From the NCBI GenBank assembly GCA_910585415.1, contig CAJUDT010000020.1, positions 1 through 29,485 of the forward strand: a DNA stretch of 29,485 bases, read 5' to 3'. Shown piece by piece: positions 24,197-29,485 of the stretch (position 1 is the stretch's first letter; each line of letters opens with the position of its first letter). Under the pieces are notes generated by a model. It worked only from the letters and a program-made list of their open reading frames with translations, was not told the DNA's origin and ran no database searches. The stretch is from an uncultured Flavonifractor sp. (GTDB lineage Bacteria > Bacillota > Clostridia > Oscillospirales > Oscillospiraceae). A program made the translations under genes and the position numbers.

Positions 24197-24210
24197 CGTT
24201 ATTGAGCCGC

Positions 24211-25974
24211 TTAGTCCAGCCGCTTGTCCAGCGCTTCCAGCTCCTGGGCCAGACCCTGGGGGAGCTTGTCGCCGAACTTGCCGTAAAATTCCCGGATGCC
24301 CTGGACCTCTTCCTTCCACAGGGCCTTATCCACGCCCAACAGACCCTCCAGGGTGGCCCGGTCGATGCCGGAGCCCTCCAGGTCGATGTCCTCCGCCTTG
24401 GGCTCGAAGCCGATGGGGGTTTCAGCGGCTCCGGCCTCGTCGAAGCAGCGCTTCATAATCCACTCCAGCACCCGCAGGTTGTCGCCGAAGCCGGGCCAGA
24501 TGAAGCGCCCTTCCTCGTCGGTGCGGAACCAGTTGACATTGAAAATCTTGGGGGCCTTGCCGCCCAGGGTTTTCCCCATGTCCAGCCAGTGCTGCCAGTA
24601 GTCGGCCATATGATAGCCGCAGAAGGGGAGCATAGCCATGGGGTCCCGGCGGACCACGCCTACGGCGCCTGCGGCGGCGGCGGTAGTCTCAGAGGCCATA
24701 ATGGACCCCACGAACACCCCGTGCTCCCAGTCCCGGGACTGGTACACCAGGGGGGCGGTCTTGGCCCGGCGTCCGCCGAACACGATGGCGGAGATGGGCA
24801 CACCCTGGGCGCTCTCAAATTCCGGGGAGATACAGGGGCAGTTCAGGGCGGGGGCGGTGAAGCGGGAGTTGGGATGGGCGCCCTTCTCGGCAGAGGTCTT
24901 GCCGTTCCAGGGGTTGCCCTTCCAGTCCACGGCGTTCTCGGGGGGATTCTTGTCCAAACCCTCCCACCACACGGTGTTGTCGTCCAGGTTGTGGACCACG
25001 TTGGTGAAGATGGTCCCCTTCTGGGTGGAGGCCAGGGCGTTGGGGTTGGACTTGTCGTTGGTGCCGGGGGCCACGCCGAAGAAGCCGTATTCGGGGTTCA
25101 TGGCCCACAGGCGGCCGTCCTCGCCCACCCGGAGCCAGGCGATATCGTCGCCCACACACCAGACTTTCCAGCCCTTTTCCCGGTAGTGGGCGGGGGGAAT
25201 GAGCATGGCCAAGTTGGTCTTGCCGCAGGCGGAGGGGAAGGCGGCGGCCAGATACCGGACCTCTCCGGCGGGATTCTGGATGCCCAGAATGAGCATATGC
25301 TCGGCCATCCAGCCCTCGTCCCGGCCCAGGCAGGAGGCGATGCGCAGAGCAAAGCACTTCTTGCCCAGCAGCACGTTGCCGCCGTAGCCGGAGTTGACGC
25401 TCATGATGGTGTTGTCCTGGGGGAAGTGGACGATATAGCGCTTCTCCGGGTCGATGTCCGCCTTGGCGTGGAGGCCTTTGATGAAGTTCTCATCCAGCTT
25501 TTCCGCCACAGCGGTGCCCACCCGGGTCATAATGGCCATATTCAGCACCACGTAAATGGAGTCGGTCAGCTCAATGCCGTACTTGGCAAAGGGGGAGCCC
25601 ACCACGCCCATGGAGTAGGGGATGACGTACATGGTGCGGCCCTTCATGGCCCCGGCGTACAGGCCCTCCAGCTTGGCGTACATCTCCTTGGGGTCCATCC
25701 AATTGTTGGTGGGGCCCGCGTCCTCCTTCTTTTCGCAGCAAATGAAGGTCCGGTCCTCCACACGGGCCACGTCATTCACCGCCGTGCGGTGGAGGTAGCA
25801 GCCGGGGAGCTTCTCCTGATTGAGCTTCTCTATCTCGCCGGTGGCCACCGCCTGGGCCCGCAGGTCCTCCAGCTGTGCCTCGCTGCCGTCAATCCACACG
25901 ATCTGGTCGGGCTGGGTCATGGCCGCCATCTTGTCAATCCAATCCAGTACGGCCCGGTTCTGTGTCAGTGCCAT
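24211..25974 (-). CDS. pckG: Phosphoenolpyruvate carboxykinase (GTP)
   Basis: A 587-residue cytoplasmic enzyme that interconverts oxaloacetate and phosphoenolpyruvate with GTP/GDP. Seen: the substrate-binding SGYGGNVLLGKK (about 195-206), the metal-ligand stretch AEHMLILGIQNP (His about 226), the P-loop AAFPSACGKTNLAML with the hyper-reactive Cys at about 250, GDDIAWLR (kinase-2 region), NPEYGFFGVAPGTNDKSN, and WPGFGDNLRVLEWI (guanine-binding). All are typical of the GTP class and unlike the ATP class (pckA). The length is normal and AAGGAGGAC precedes the ATG. It has its own promoter at 26023-26051, with repeated ATTTTGCAA sites, and is ended by the hairpin at 24150. In a fermenting Clostridia it probably fixes CO2 on PEP toward oxaloacetate or serves gluconeogenesis; direction is inference. 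Confidence 0.96.
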   Translation of the reverse strand: MALTQNRAVLDWIDKMAAMTQPDQIVWIDGSEAQLEDLRAQAVATGEIEKLNQEKLPGCYLHRTAVNDVARVEDRTFICCEKKEDAGPTNNWMDPKEMYAKLEGLYAGAMKGRTMYVIPYSMGVVGSPFAKYGIELTDSIYVVLNMAIMTRVGTAVAEKLDENFIKGLHAKADIDPEKRYIVHFPQDNTIMSVNSGYGGNVLLGKKCFALRIASCLGRDEGWMAEHMLILGIQNPAGEVRYLAAAFPSACGKTNLAMLIPPAHYREKGWKVWCVGDDIAWLRVGEDGRLWAMNPEYGFFGVAPGTNDKSNPNALASTQKGTIFTNVVHNLDDNTVWWEGLDKNPPENAVDWKGNPWNGKTSAEKGAHPNSRFTAPALNCPCISPEFESAQGVPISAIVFGGRRAKTAPLVYQSRDWEHGVFVGSIMASETTAAAAGAVGVVRRDPMAMLPFCGYHMADYWQHWLDMGKTLGGKAPKIFNVNWFRTDEEGRFIWPGFGDNLRVLEWIMKRCFDEAGAAETPIGFEPKAEDIDLEGSGIDRATLEGLLGVDKALWKEEVQGIREFYGKFGDKLPQGLAQELEALDKRLD

Positions 25975-26022
25975 TTGGGGAGTCCTCCTTCAAAATCAAA
26001 TCTGGCTGGGTCAGTGAAACCT

Positions 26023-26051
26023 ATTGTAACGGATGAACGGGAATTTTGCAA
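26023..26051 (-). promoter_or_regulatory. Sigma-A promoter of pckG
   Basis: On the minus strand TTGCAA (26051-26046), 17 bases and TACAAT (26028-26023). It lies about 49 bases before the ATG at 25974. Confidence 0.8.
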
Positions 26052-26076
26052 GTCCTTTCACGCGATTTTGCAAAAT
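26043..26076. promoter_or_regulatory. Two ATTTTGCAA direct repeats at the pckG promoter, candidate operator
   Basis: ATTTTGCAA occurs at 26043-26051 and again at 26065-26073, where it is part of the perfect palindrome ATTTTGCAAAAT (26065-26076). The copies start 22 bp apart, about two helical turns, and the first contains the -35 box. Regulatory use is inference. Confidence 0.45.
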
Positions 26077-26143
26077 TTCCCCGGAACGCCTGAAAAAACC
26101 CGAAAAACCCGGTCCATTATGGGCAGGGTTACAGGCTTATCCG

Positions 26144-27007
26144 TCAAATCAGGGCCCCTTGCAGCTCCGCCGCCAGCCGGGCAAAGGCCTCGATACTCAG
26201 CCGCTCCCCCCGGATGCTCTCGTCAAGACCGGCCCGCTGGAGGACCTGCCGCAGAGCGTCCTTGTCCAACTGGGCCCCGAAGGCGGCGGAGAGGCCGTTT
26301 AAGAGGGTCTTGCGCCGCTGGGCGAAGGCGGCCCGCACCACCCGGAAGAAAAAGGCCTCATCCACCAAGGTCTGCGGGGGCTCGGCGCGGGGCACCAGAC
26401 GGACCACGGCGGAGGTCACCTTGGGGGCGGGCAGGAAGCACTCCGGGCCCACCGCAAAGAGCAGCTCCGGGGCGGTGTGGTACTGGCAGAACACCGAAAA
26501 GGCCCCATAATCCCCCGTGCCGGGGGCGGCGCAGATGCGCTGGGCCACCTCCCGCTGAATCATCACCGTAATGGAGGCGAAGCGCCCGCATTCCAGCAGC
26601 TTGGTGAGCACGGGGGTGGTGATGTTGTAGGGCAGATTGGCGCAGGCTATGGGGGTGAGGCCGGGCAACTGTTCCTCCAGCAGGGCGGGCAGGTCCAGCT
26701 TCATCACGTCGCCGGGGATAACGCTCACATTGTCAAAGGGGGCCAGAGTCTCGCCCAGAATGGGCAGCAGGGAGCGGTCCAGCTCCACGGCGGCCACCCT
26801 TCCCGCCCGCCGGGCCAGCTGGACGGTGAGGGGCCCGATGCCGGGGCCGATTTCCAGCACGCCGCAGGTGCCGTCCGCCTGAGCGGCGGCGGCAATCTCC
26901 TGGGGCACCCAGCCCTCTATGAGGAAATTCTGTCCCATGCTCTTGGAAAAGCGGAAGCCGTGCCGGGCCAGGAGGGCTTTGATTTCGCGGATGTCACACA
27001 AATCCAT
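26144..27007 (-). CDS. rsmA: 16S rRNA dimethyladenosine transferase (RsmA/KsgA)
   Basis: A 287-residue cytoplasmic SAM-dependent methyltransferase that dimethylates two adjacent adenosines near the 3' end of 16S rRNA during 30S maturation. Seen: the N-terminal FRFSKSMGQNFLIEG, SAM motif I GVLEIGPGIGPLTVQLA, the acidic AAVELD, GDVMKLDL, and motif IV NLPYNITTPVLTKLL, plus FLPAPKVTSAVVRL in the C-terminal half and AAFAQRRKTLLN. All catalytic segments are intact. The start at 27007 follows AAGGAG by 7 bases; a longer reading begins 9 codons earlier without a better site. It begins 23 bases after the stop of the TfoX-C gene, so the two probably form one transcript. No clear terminator follows. Confidence 0.96.
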   Translation of the reverse strand: MDLCDIREIKALLARHGFRFSKSMGQNFLIEGWVPQEIAAAAQADGTCGVLEIGPGIGPLTVQLARRAGRVAAVELDRSLLPILGETLAPFDNVSVIPGDVMKLDLPALLEEQLPGLTPIACANLPYNITTPVLTKLLECGRFASITVMIQREVAQRICAAPGTGDYGAFSVFCQYHTAPELLFAVGPECFLPAPKVTSAVVRLVPRAEPPQTLVDEAFFFRVVRAAFAQRRKTLLNGLSAAFGAQLDKDALRQVLQRAGLDESIRGERLSIEAFARLAAELQGALI

Positions 27008-27030
27008 GGAAAACTCCTTCTTGGGGAAAA

Positions 27031-27288
27031 TCACCCCTTGAGATAGTCGCTGAACGCCTTCAGCGCGCGGACTCTGTCCGGGGGCAGGCGGTTGTAGTCC
27101 AGGTTCAGAATGGCCCCCTCCAGGGCGTACAGGTGGACCAGACAGACCTTGGGGAACAGGGTCTTGAGTTGGAAAAACGCCCCCTCAGCCCCCGCCTCCA
27201 GGAGCTTTTCGGGGGTGTCAATCCCCACCGCCCTCAGCTTCCGCTCCATCTCCGCGCCGATGTTCTTCATAGCGGTCAATTTTGTCAT
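27031..27288 (-). CDS. TfoX C-terminal domain family protein
   Basis: An 85-residue protein matching the stand-alone TfoX-C domain, a helix-hairpin-helix fold. Seen: LTAMKNIGAEMERKLRAVGI near the start, then TPEKLLEAGAEGAFFQLK, VCLVHLYALEGAILNLDY and a closing helix with DRVRALKAFSDYL. These are the standard features of the family; the CLxxLYALEGA segment is the most specific. It lacks the N-terminal TfoX domain of competence regulators, so a competence role is not implied; DNA or nucleotide binding is the family expectation. The start at 27288 follows GGAGGG; the upstream ATG has no ribosome binding site. It lies just before rsmA in the same orientation. No convincing minus-strand promoter was found in the short region before it. 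Confidence 0.87.
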   Translation of the reverse strand: MTKLTAMKNIGAEMERKLRAVGIDTPEKLLEAGAEGAFFQLKTLFPKVCLVHLYALEGAILNLDYNRLPPDRVRALKAFSDYLKG

Positions 27289-27314
27289 GGGTCCCTCCAA
27301 TTCCAATTTTCTGG

Positions 27315-27343
27315 TTGACAGAGCGCCCGTCCTGTGCTACAAT
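27315..27343 (+). promoter_or_regulatory. Sigma-A promoter of the riboswitch/antiporter transcript
   Basis: TTGACA (27315-27320), 17 bases and TACAAT (27338-27343). Transcription should begin near 27350, just before the riboswitch. Confidence 0.9.
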
Positions 27344-27360
27344 CCCCTCAACAATTGAAA

Positions 27361-27463
27361 ATACCCATGGGGGAGTAGTAGGCGCTTCTGCGTGGCAAGT
27401 CAACATCCTGGCTGGTGGTGCATCAGTCTGGCTTGTCTTAAACAACGAGACTCATGTATAGCG
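27361..27463 (+). promoter_or_regulatory. yybP-ykoY (Mn2+) riboswitch aptamer
   Basis: The leader contains GGGGGAGTAG (27369-27378), CAAGTCAACATC in the middle, CTGGCTTG and AACAACGAGAC near the 3' side, in the order and spacing of the yybP-ykoY consensus (GGGGAGUAG, the UCAA-type internal loop and the terminal GAGAC). This class binds Mn2+ and, in Bacillus and E. coli, turns on efflux or export genes. The 3' closing strand of P1 (27453-27459, CATGTAT) pairs with 27361-27369 and also forms the 5' arm of the terminator at 27447-27489, so the two structures exclude one another. Metal bound should disfavour the terminator and allow transcription of the antiporter gene. It is an ON-type switch by inference; identity of the metal rests on the class. 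Confidence 0.85.
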
Positions 27464-27489
27464 GTGCGCTGTGCATAGTCTCTTTTTTT
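27447..27489 (+). terminator. Riboswitch-controlled terminator 1
   Basis: GAGACT-C-ATGTATAGCG (27447-27463) pairs with CGCTGTGCATAGTCTC (27467-27482), with one bulge and two G-U pairs, followed by seven T. Its 5' arm overlaps the aptamer's 3' end, the usual expression platform layout. Confidence 0.9.
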
Positions 27490-27533
27490 GACCCGAGCAT
27501 AGCTTCAACCGCTGTGCCCGGGTCTTTTCTTTT
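27490..27533 (+). terminator. Second, tandem terminator
   Basis: GACCCGAGCATAG (27490-27502) pairs with CTGTGCCCGGGTC (27512-27524), with a one-nucleotide mismatch and one wobble, and is followed by TTTTCTTTT. It starts one base after the T-run of terminator 1 and still lies before the antiporter's ribosome binding site. It has no visible overlap with the aptamer. Confidence 0.8.
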
Positions 27534-27562
27534 GTCTCAAAAAGAGAAAGGATGGATTAGAA

Positions 27563-28528
27563 ATGCACCTGTGGATTGTGATTGCGCTGCTTCTTCTGGG
27601 AATCGTACTCATCGTCAAGGGCGGGGACCTGTTCGTGGACGCGGCCTCCTGGATGGCGGAGGTCAGCGGCATTCCCAAGCTCATCGTGGGGGCCACGGTG
27701 GTGAGTCTGGCCACCACCCTGCCGGAGCAGCTGGTGTCCATCATGGCGGCGGTCCAGGGCAAGACGGACATGGCCGTGGGCAATGCCGTGGGGAGCGTCA
27801 CCGCCAACGTGGGGCTGATTCTGGCGGTGTCCGTTCTGTGTATGCCCGCCGTCATCCGGCGGAGGGATTACGCGGTGAAATCCGCGCTGATGCTGGGGGC
27901 GGCGGCGCTGCTGCTGTTCTGCGGCGGGGCGGGACAGCTGGAATGGGGGATTGCCGGGATTCTTCTGGCGGTCTTTGCCGCCTTCCTGGTGGAAAACGTG
28001 TCCTCTGCCCGGCGGTCCATGGCGGCGGAGGGGGCCCAGGCGGTCCGCCCTCCCGCAGACCGGCGGACCATTGCCGCGAACCTGCTGAAATTCGCCCTGG
28101 GCACCGTGGGCATTGTCTGGGGGGCCGATTTGCTGGTCAACAACGGCAGTGAGCTGGCCCGGTTCATCGGCATTTCCGAGCGGGTCATTGGCGTTACCAT
28201 CGTGGCGGTGGGCACCTCCCTGCCGGAGCTCATCACCACCATCACCGCCATTGTGAAAAAGCAGTCCTCCCTCTCGGTGGGCAATATTTTGGGGGCCAAT
28301 ATCATCGACCTGACCCTCATCCTCCCCCTGTCCTCCCTGGTGTCGGGCCAGCCGCTGCCCATCACGGCGGGCTTTGCCCGGTTTGATTTGCCGGTGTGCC
28401 TGCTGGTGGGGTCCATCGCCCTGGTCCCCGCCCTGGCGGCGGGGCGCTTCCGGCGGTGGCAGGGAGTCCTTCTGCTGGCGGTCTACGGGGTCTACGTGGC
28501 CCTGACCTGTACGGTCATGGGGGGATAA
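27563..28528 (+). CDS. CaCA-family cation antiporter under Mn2+ riboswitch control
   Basis: A 321-residue inner-membrane exchanger with about ten helices in two inverted halves, like Na+/Ca2+ exchangers (YrbG type). The first alpha repeat reads GATVVSLATTLPEQLVS (Glu about 55) and GNAVGSVTANVGLIL; the second reads GVTIVAVGTSLPELITT (Glu about 222) and GNILGANIIDL (Asp about 249). The acidic residues are kept, but in the first repeat the usual GTSLPE is ATTLPE and GSNI is GSVT, and in the second GSNI is GANI. Such changes could alter ion choice. The hydrophilic loop about 147-170 links the halves. The leader with a Mn2+ riboswitch and two terminators makes Mn2+ export plausible. AAAGGA lies 10 bases before the ATG. 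It converges on the patatin gene with a 6-bp gap and no terminator. Confidence 0.88.
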   Translation: MHLWIVIALLLLGIVLIVKGGDLFVDAASWMAEVSGIPKLIVGATVVSLATTLPEQLVSIMAAVQGKTDMAVGNAVGSVTANVGLILAVSVLCMPAVIRRRDYAVKSALMLGAAALLLFCGGAGQLEWGIAGILLAVFAAFLVENVSSARRSMAAEGAQAVRPPADRRTIAANLLKFALGTVGIVWGADLLVNNGSELARFIGISERVIGVTIVAVGTSLPELITTITAIVKKQSSLSVGNILGANIIDLTLILPLSSLVSGQPLPITAGFARFDLPVCLLVGSIALVPALAAGRFRRWQGVLLLAVYGVYVALTCTVMGG

Positions 28529-28534
28529 GGCCCC

Positions 28535-29374
28535 TCACCCCGCCAGGAAGGCGGCGGCCTTCCGGCCGTCCTGGTAGCCGTACCCGTAGAGCCGCTCCAT
28601 GGCGAAATCGTTGTGGCGCAGGGTGCTCATGCCCTCGATGTCCGCCGGACCCAGCAGCAGGGCCCGGCCCTGGGCCTCCAGCTCCTTGACCTCGGCCACC
28701 TGACGGTTGTAGACCTCATGCCGGCGCTGGAGCGCCGCCCAGGCTTTGGGGTAGGAGGTCATAGCCGCCGCCATAATCTTGGTGTGCTTCAGGGGCGGGC
28801 GGACAAAGCTGCGGGGCCGGGTGAGCAGCACCAGCACCCGGCTGCACCCGTCCTCCAGGGCCTGCCGGTAGGGCACCGGGTCGGCGATGCCCCCGTCAAA
28901 ATAGGGCCGTCCATTCACCGGGTAGGGCCGGCAGGCCATGGGCAGGCAGCAGGAGGCCTTGATGGGGGCGTAGTAGTCCCGAGGCAGGTCCGCGCGGGTA
29001 AAATACCGGGCCTCGCCGGTGAGGGCGTCGGTGGCCACCACCACAAAGGGGGCCGGATTGGCGGCGAAGGCGTCGTAATCCCAGGGGTCCTCCCCCTCGC
29101 TGCCGCTGAGAACGTCATAGACATAGTCCAGGTCCACATAGGAGCCGGTTTTCATGAGGTTGGAAAAGCTCATATACTCCTTTCGGGCGGCGTAGCGCAT
29201 ATAGAAGCGGTGGTTGCGCCCCCGCTGTCCCGACAGGAAGGAGGCCAAATTGGCCGCTCCGGCGGAGACGCCCAGGCAGTATTCCGGGGTGATGTGGTGG
29301 TCCAGTAGATAGTCGTAAAGTCCGGCGGTGTATGCGCCCCGCATACCGCCGCCTACGTCGATAATGCCAGTCAT
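28535..29374 (-). CDS. Patatin-like phospholipase family protein
   Basis: A 279-residue cytoplasmic or membrane-associated lipid hydrolase with the Ser-Asp catalytic dyad. Seen: the oxyanion-hole segment DVGGGMRGAYTAG (about 6-18), the nucleophile elbow LGVSAGA (Ser 37), a short strand with VVVATDALTG and the catalytic Asp in YFDGGIADPVP (Asp 160). All are in the expected order. No signal peptide or membrane segment is visible; bacterial homologues of this type act on phospholipids or acylglycerols, and the substrate is not predictable. AAAGGAGC lies 9 bases before the ATG at 29374. Its promoter was not found with both boxes in the short stretch before the window end. It ends 6 bp from the convergent antiporter gene, so read-through antisense is possible. 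Confidence 0.9.
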   Translation of the reverse strand: MTGIIDVGGGMRGAYTAGLYDYLLDHHITPEYCLGVSAGAANLASFLSGQRGRNHRFYMRYAARKEYMSFSNLMKTGSYVDLDYVYDVLSGSEGEDPWDYDAFAANPAPFVVVATDALTGEARYFTRADLPRDYYAPIKASCCLPMACRPYPVNGRPYFDGGIADPVPYRQALEDGCSRVLVLLTRPRSFVRPPLKHTKIMAAAMTSYPKAWAALQRRHEVYNRQVAEVKELEAQGRALLLGPADIEGMSTLRHNDFAMERLYGYGYQDGRKAAAFLAG

Positions 29375-29485
29375 GAAATTCGCTCCTTTGTCCAGTCAAT
29401 TCAATGGGGATTGTTTGGTAATTGAGGGCTGTCGAAAAACCGCTTTGGCCAAAGGTTTCGGAGGGAAAGATAGTGTGAAAGAAAA
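29375..29485. other. Window end, intergenic
   Basis: No gene is visible. It holds a 12-bp perfect palindrome CTTTGGCCAAAG at 29443-29454 and the ribosome binding site of the patatin gene. No complete promoter was found; one may lie beyond the window. Confidence 0.4.

Noticed and set aside
26080..26143. Terminator after rsmA
   Set aside because: Only a 5-bp stem (AACCC/GGGTT, minus strand) before a T-run was found, too weak to claim.
29375..29485. Promoter of the patatin gene
   Set aside because: No -35/-10 pair with 16-18 bp spacing scored better than chance on the minus strand.
1..29485. tRNA, rRNA, CRISPR arrays, insertion sequences, phage or plasmid genes
   Set aside because: No cloverleaf, regularly spaced repeat set, transposase motif or terminal inverted repeat with target duplication was seen on either strand.

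Overview
The window reads as a chromosomal segment of a GC-rich, endospore-forming Clostridia. The best guess is an Oscillospiraceae/Oscillospirales gut bacterium of the Flavonifractor/Lawsonibacter/Oscillibacter kind. The reasons are the spoIIA sporulation operon (spoIIAA, spoIIAB, sigF), strong AGGAGG ribosome binding sites, sigma-A promoters with 17-bp spacers, an S-layer-homology surface protein, a ferredoxin-flavodoxin fusion of a Clostridia type and a GTP-type PEP carboxykinase. No rRNA, tRNA, CRISPR array, transposase, phage or plasmid gene was seen. Placement below order level is inference.

Layout. 155-5872: a tRNA-dihydrouridine synthase, then a membrane hybrid histidine kinase (minus) divergent from a secreted, membrane-anchored 5'-nucleotidase. 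5948-10414 is a minus-strand block. It holds a three-gene unit (ApbE flavin transferase, NusG-domain-II protein, Gx/EetB-like membrane protein) that suggests extracytoplasmic flavin or electron-transfer chemistry, followed by a polysaccharide-deacetylase lipoprotein and a membrane-anchored protein made of two copies of one domain. 10613-15664 holds a polytopic membrane protein, a LOR/SDH (TIGR00300) family protein, an MFS exporter, a lower-GC RibD-C/DHFR-like reductase and a proline-rich lipoprotein. 15788-17438 is the spoIIA operon, unusual in having 182 bp containing a perfect palindrome between spoIIAA and spoIIAB. 17645-21436 is a 1263-residue SLH surface protein whose first ~535 codons are much poorer in GC than the rest. 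21579-24143 carries a LysO-type transporter, an EFR1-like flavodoxin/ferredoxin gene broken or recoded at an A6 run, and an XRE regulator/membrane protein pair behind a promoter flanked by a perfect 16-bp inverted repeat. 24211-27288 (minus) holds pckG, rsmA and a TfoX-C protein. 27315-28528 is a sigma-A promoter, a yybP-ykoY (Mn2+) type riboswitch with an overlapping terminator and a second terminator in tandem, and a CaCA-family cation antiporter. A patatin-like phospholipase (minus) closes the window.

The most interesting regulatory object is the riboswitch-controlled CaCA antiporter, whose predicted ion-binding repeats depart from the usual Ca2+ exchanger signature, which makes a Mn2+ export role plausible. 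The XRE double operator, the EFR1 frameshift, the split spoIIA operon and the mosaic SLH gene are the other items most worth a second look.
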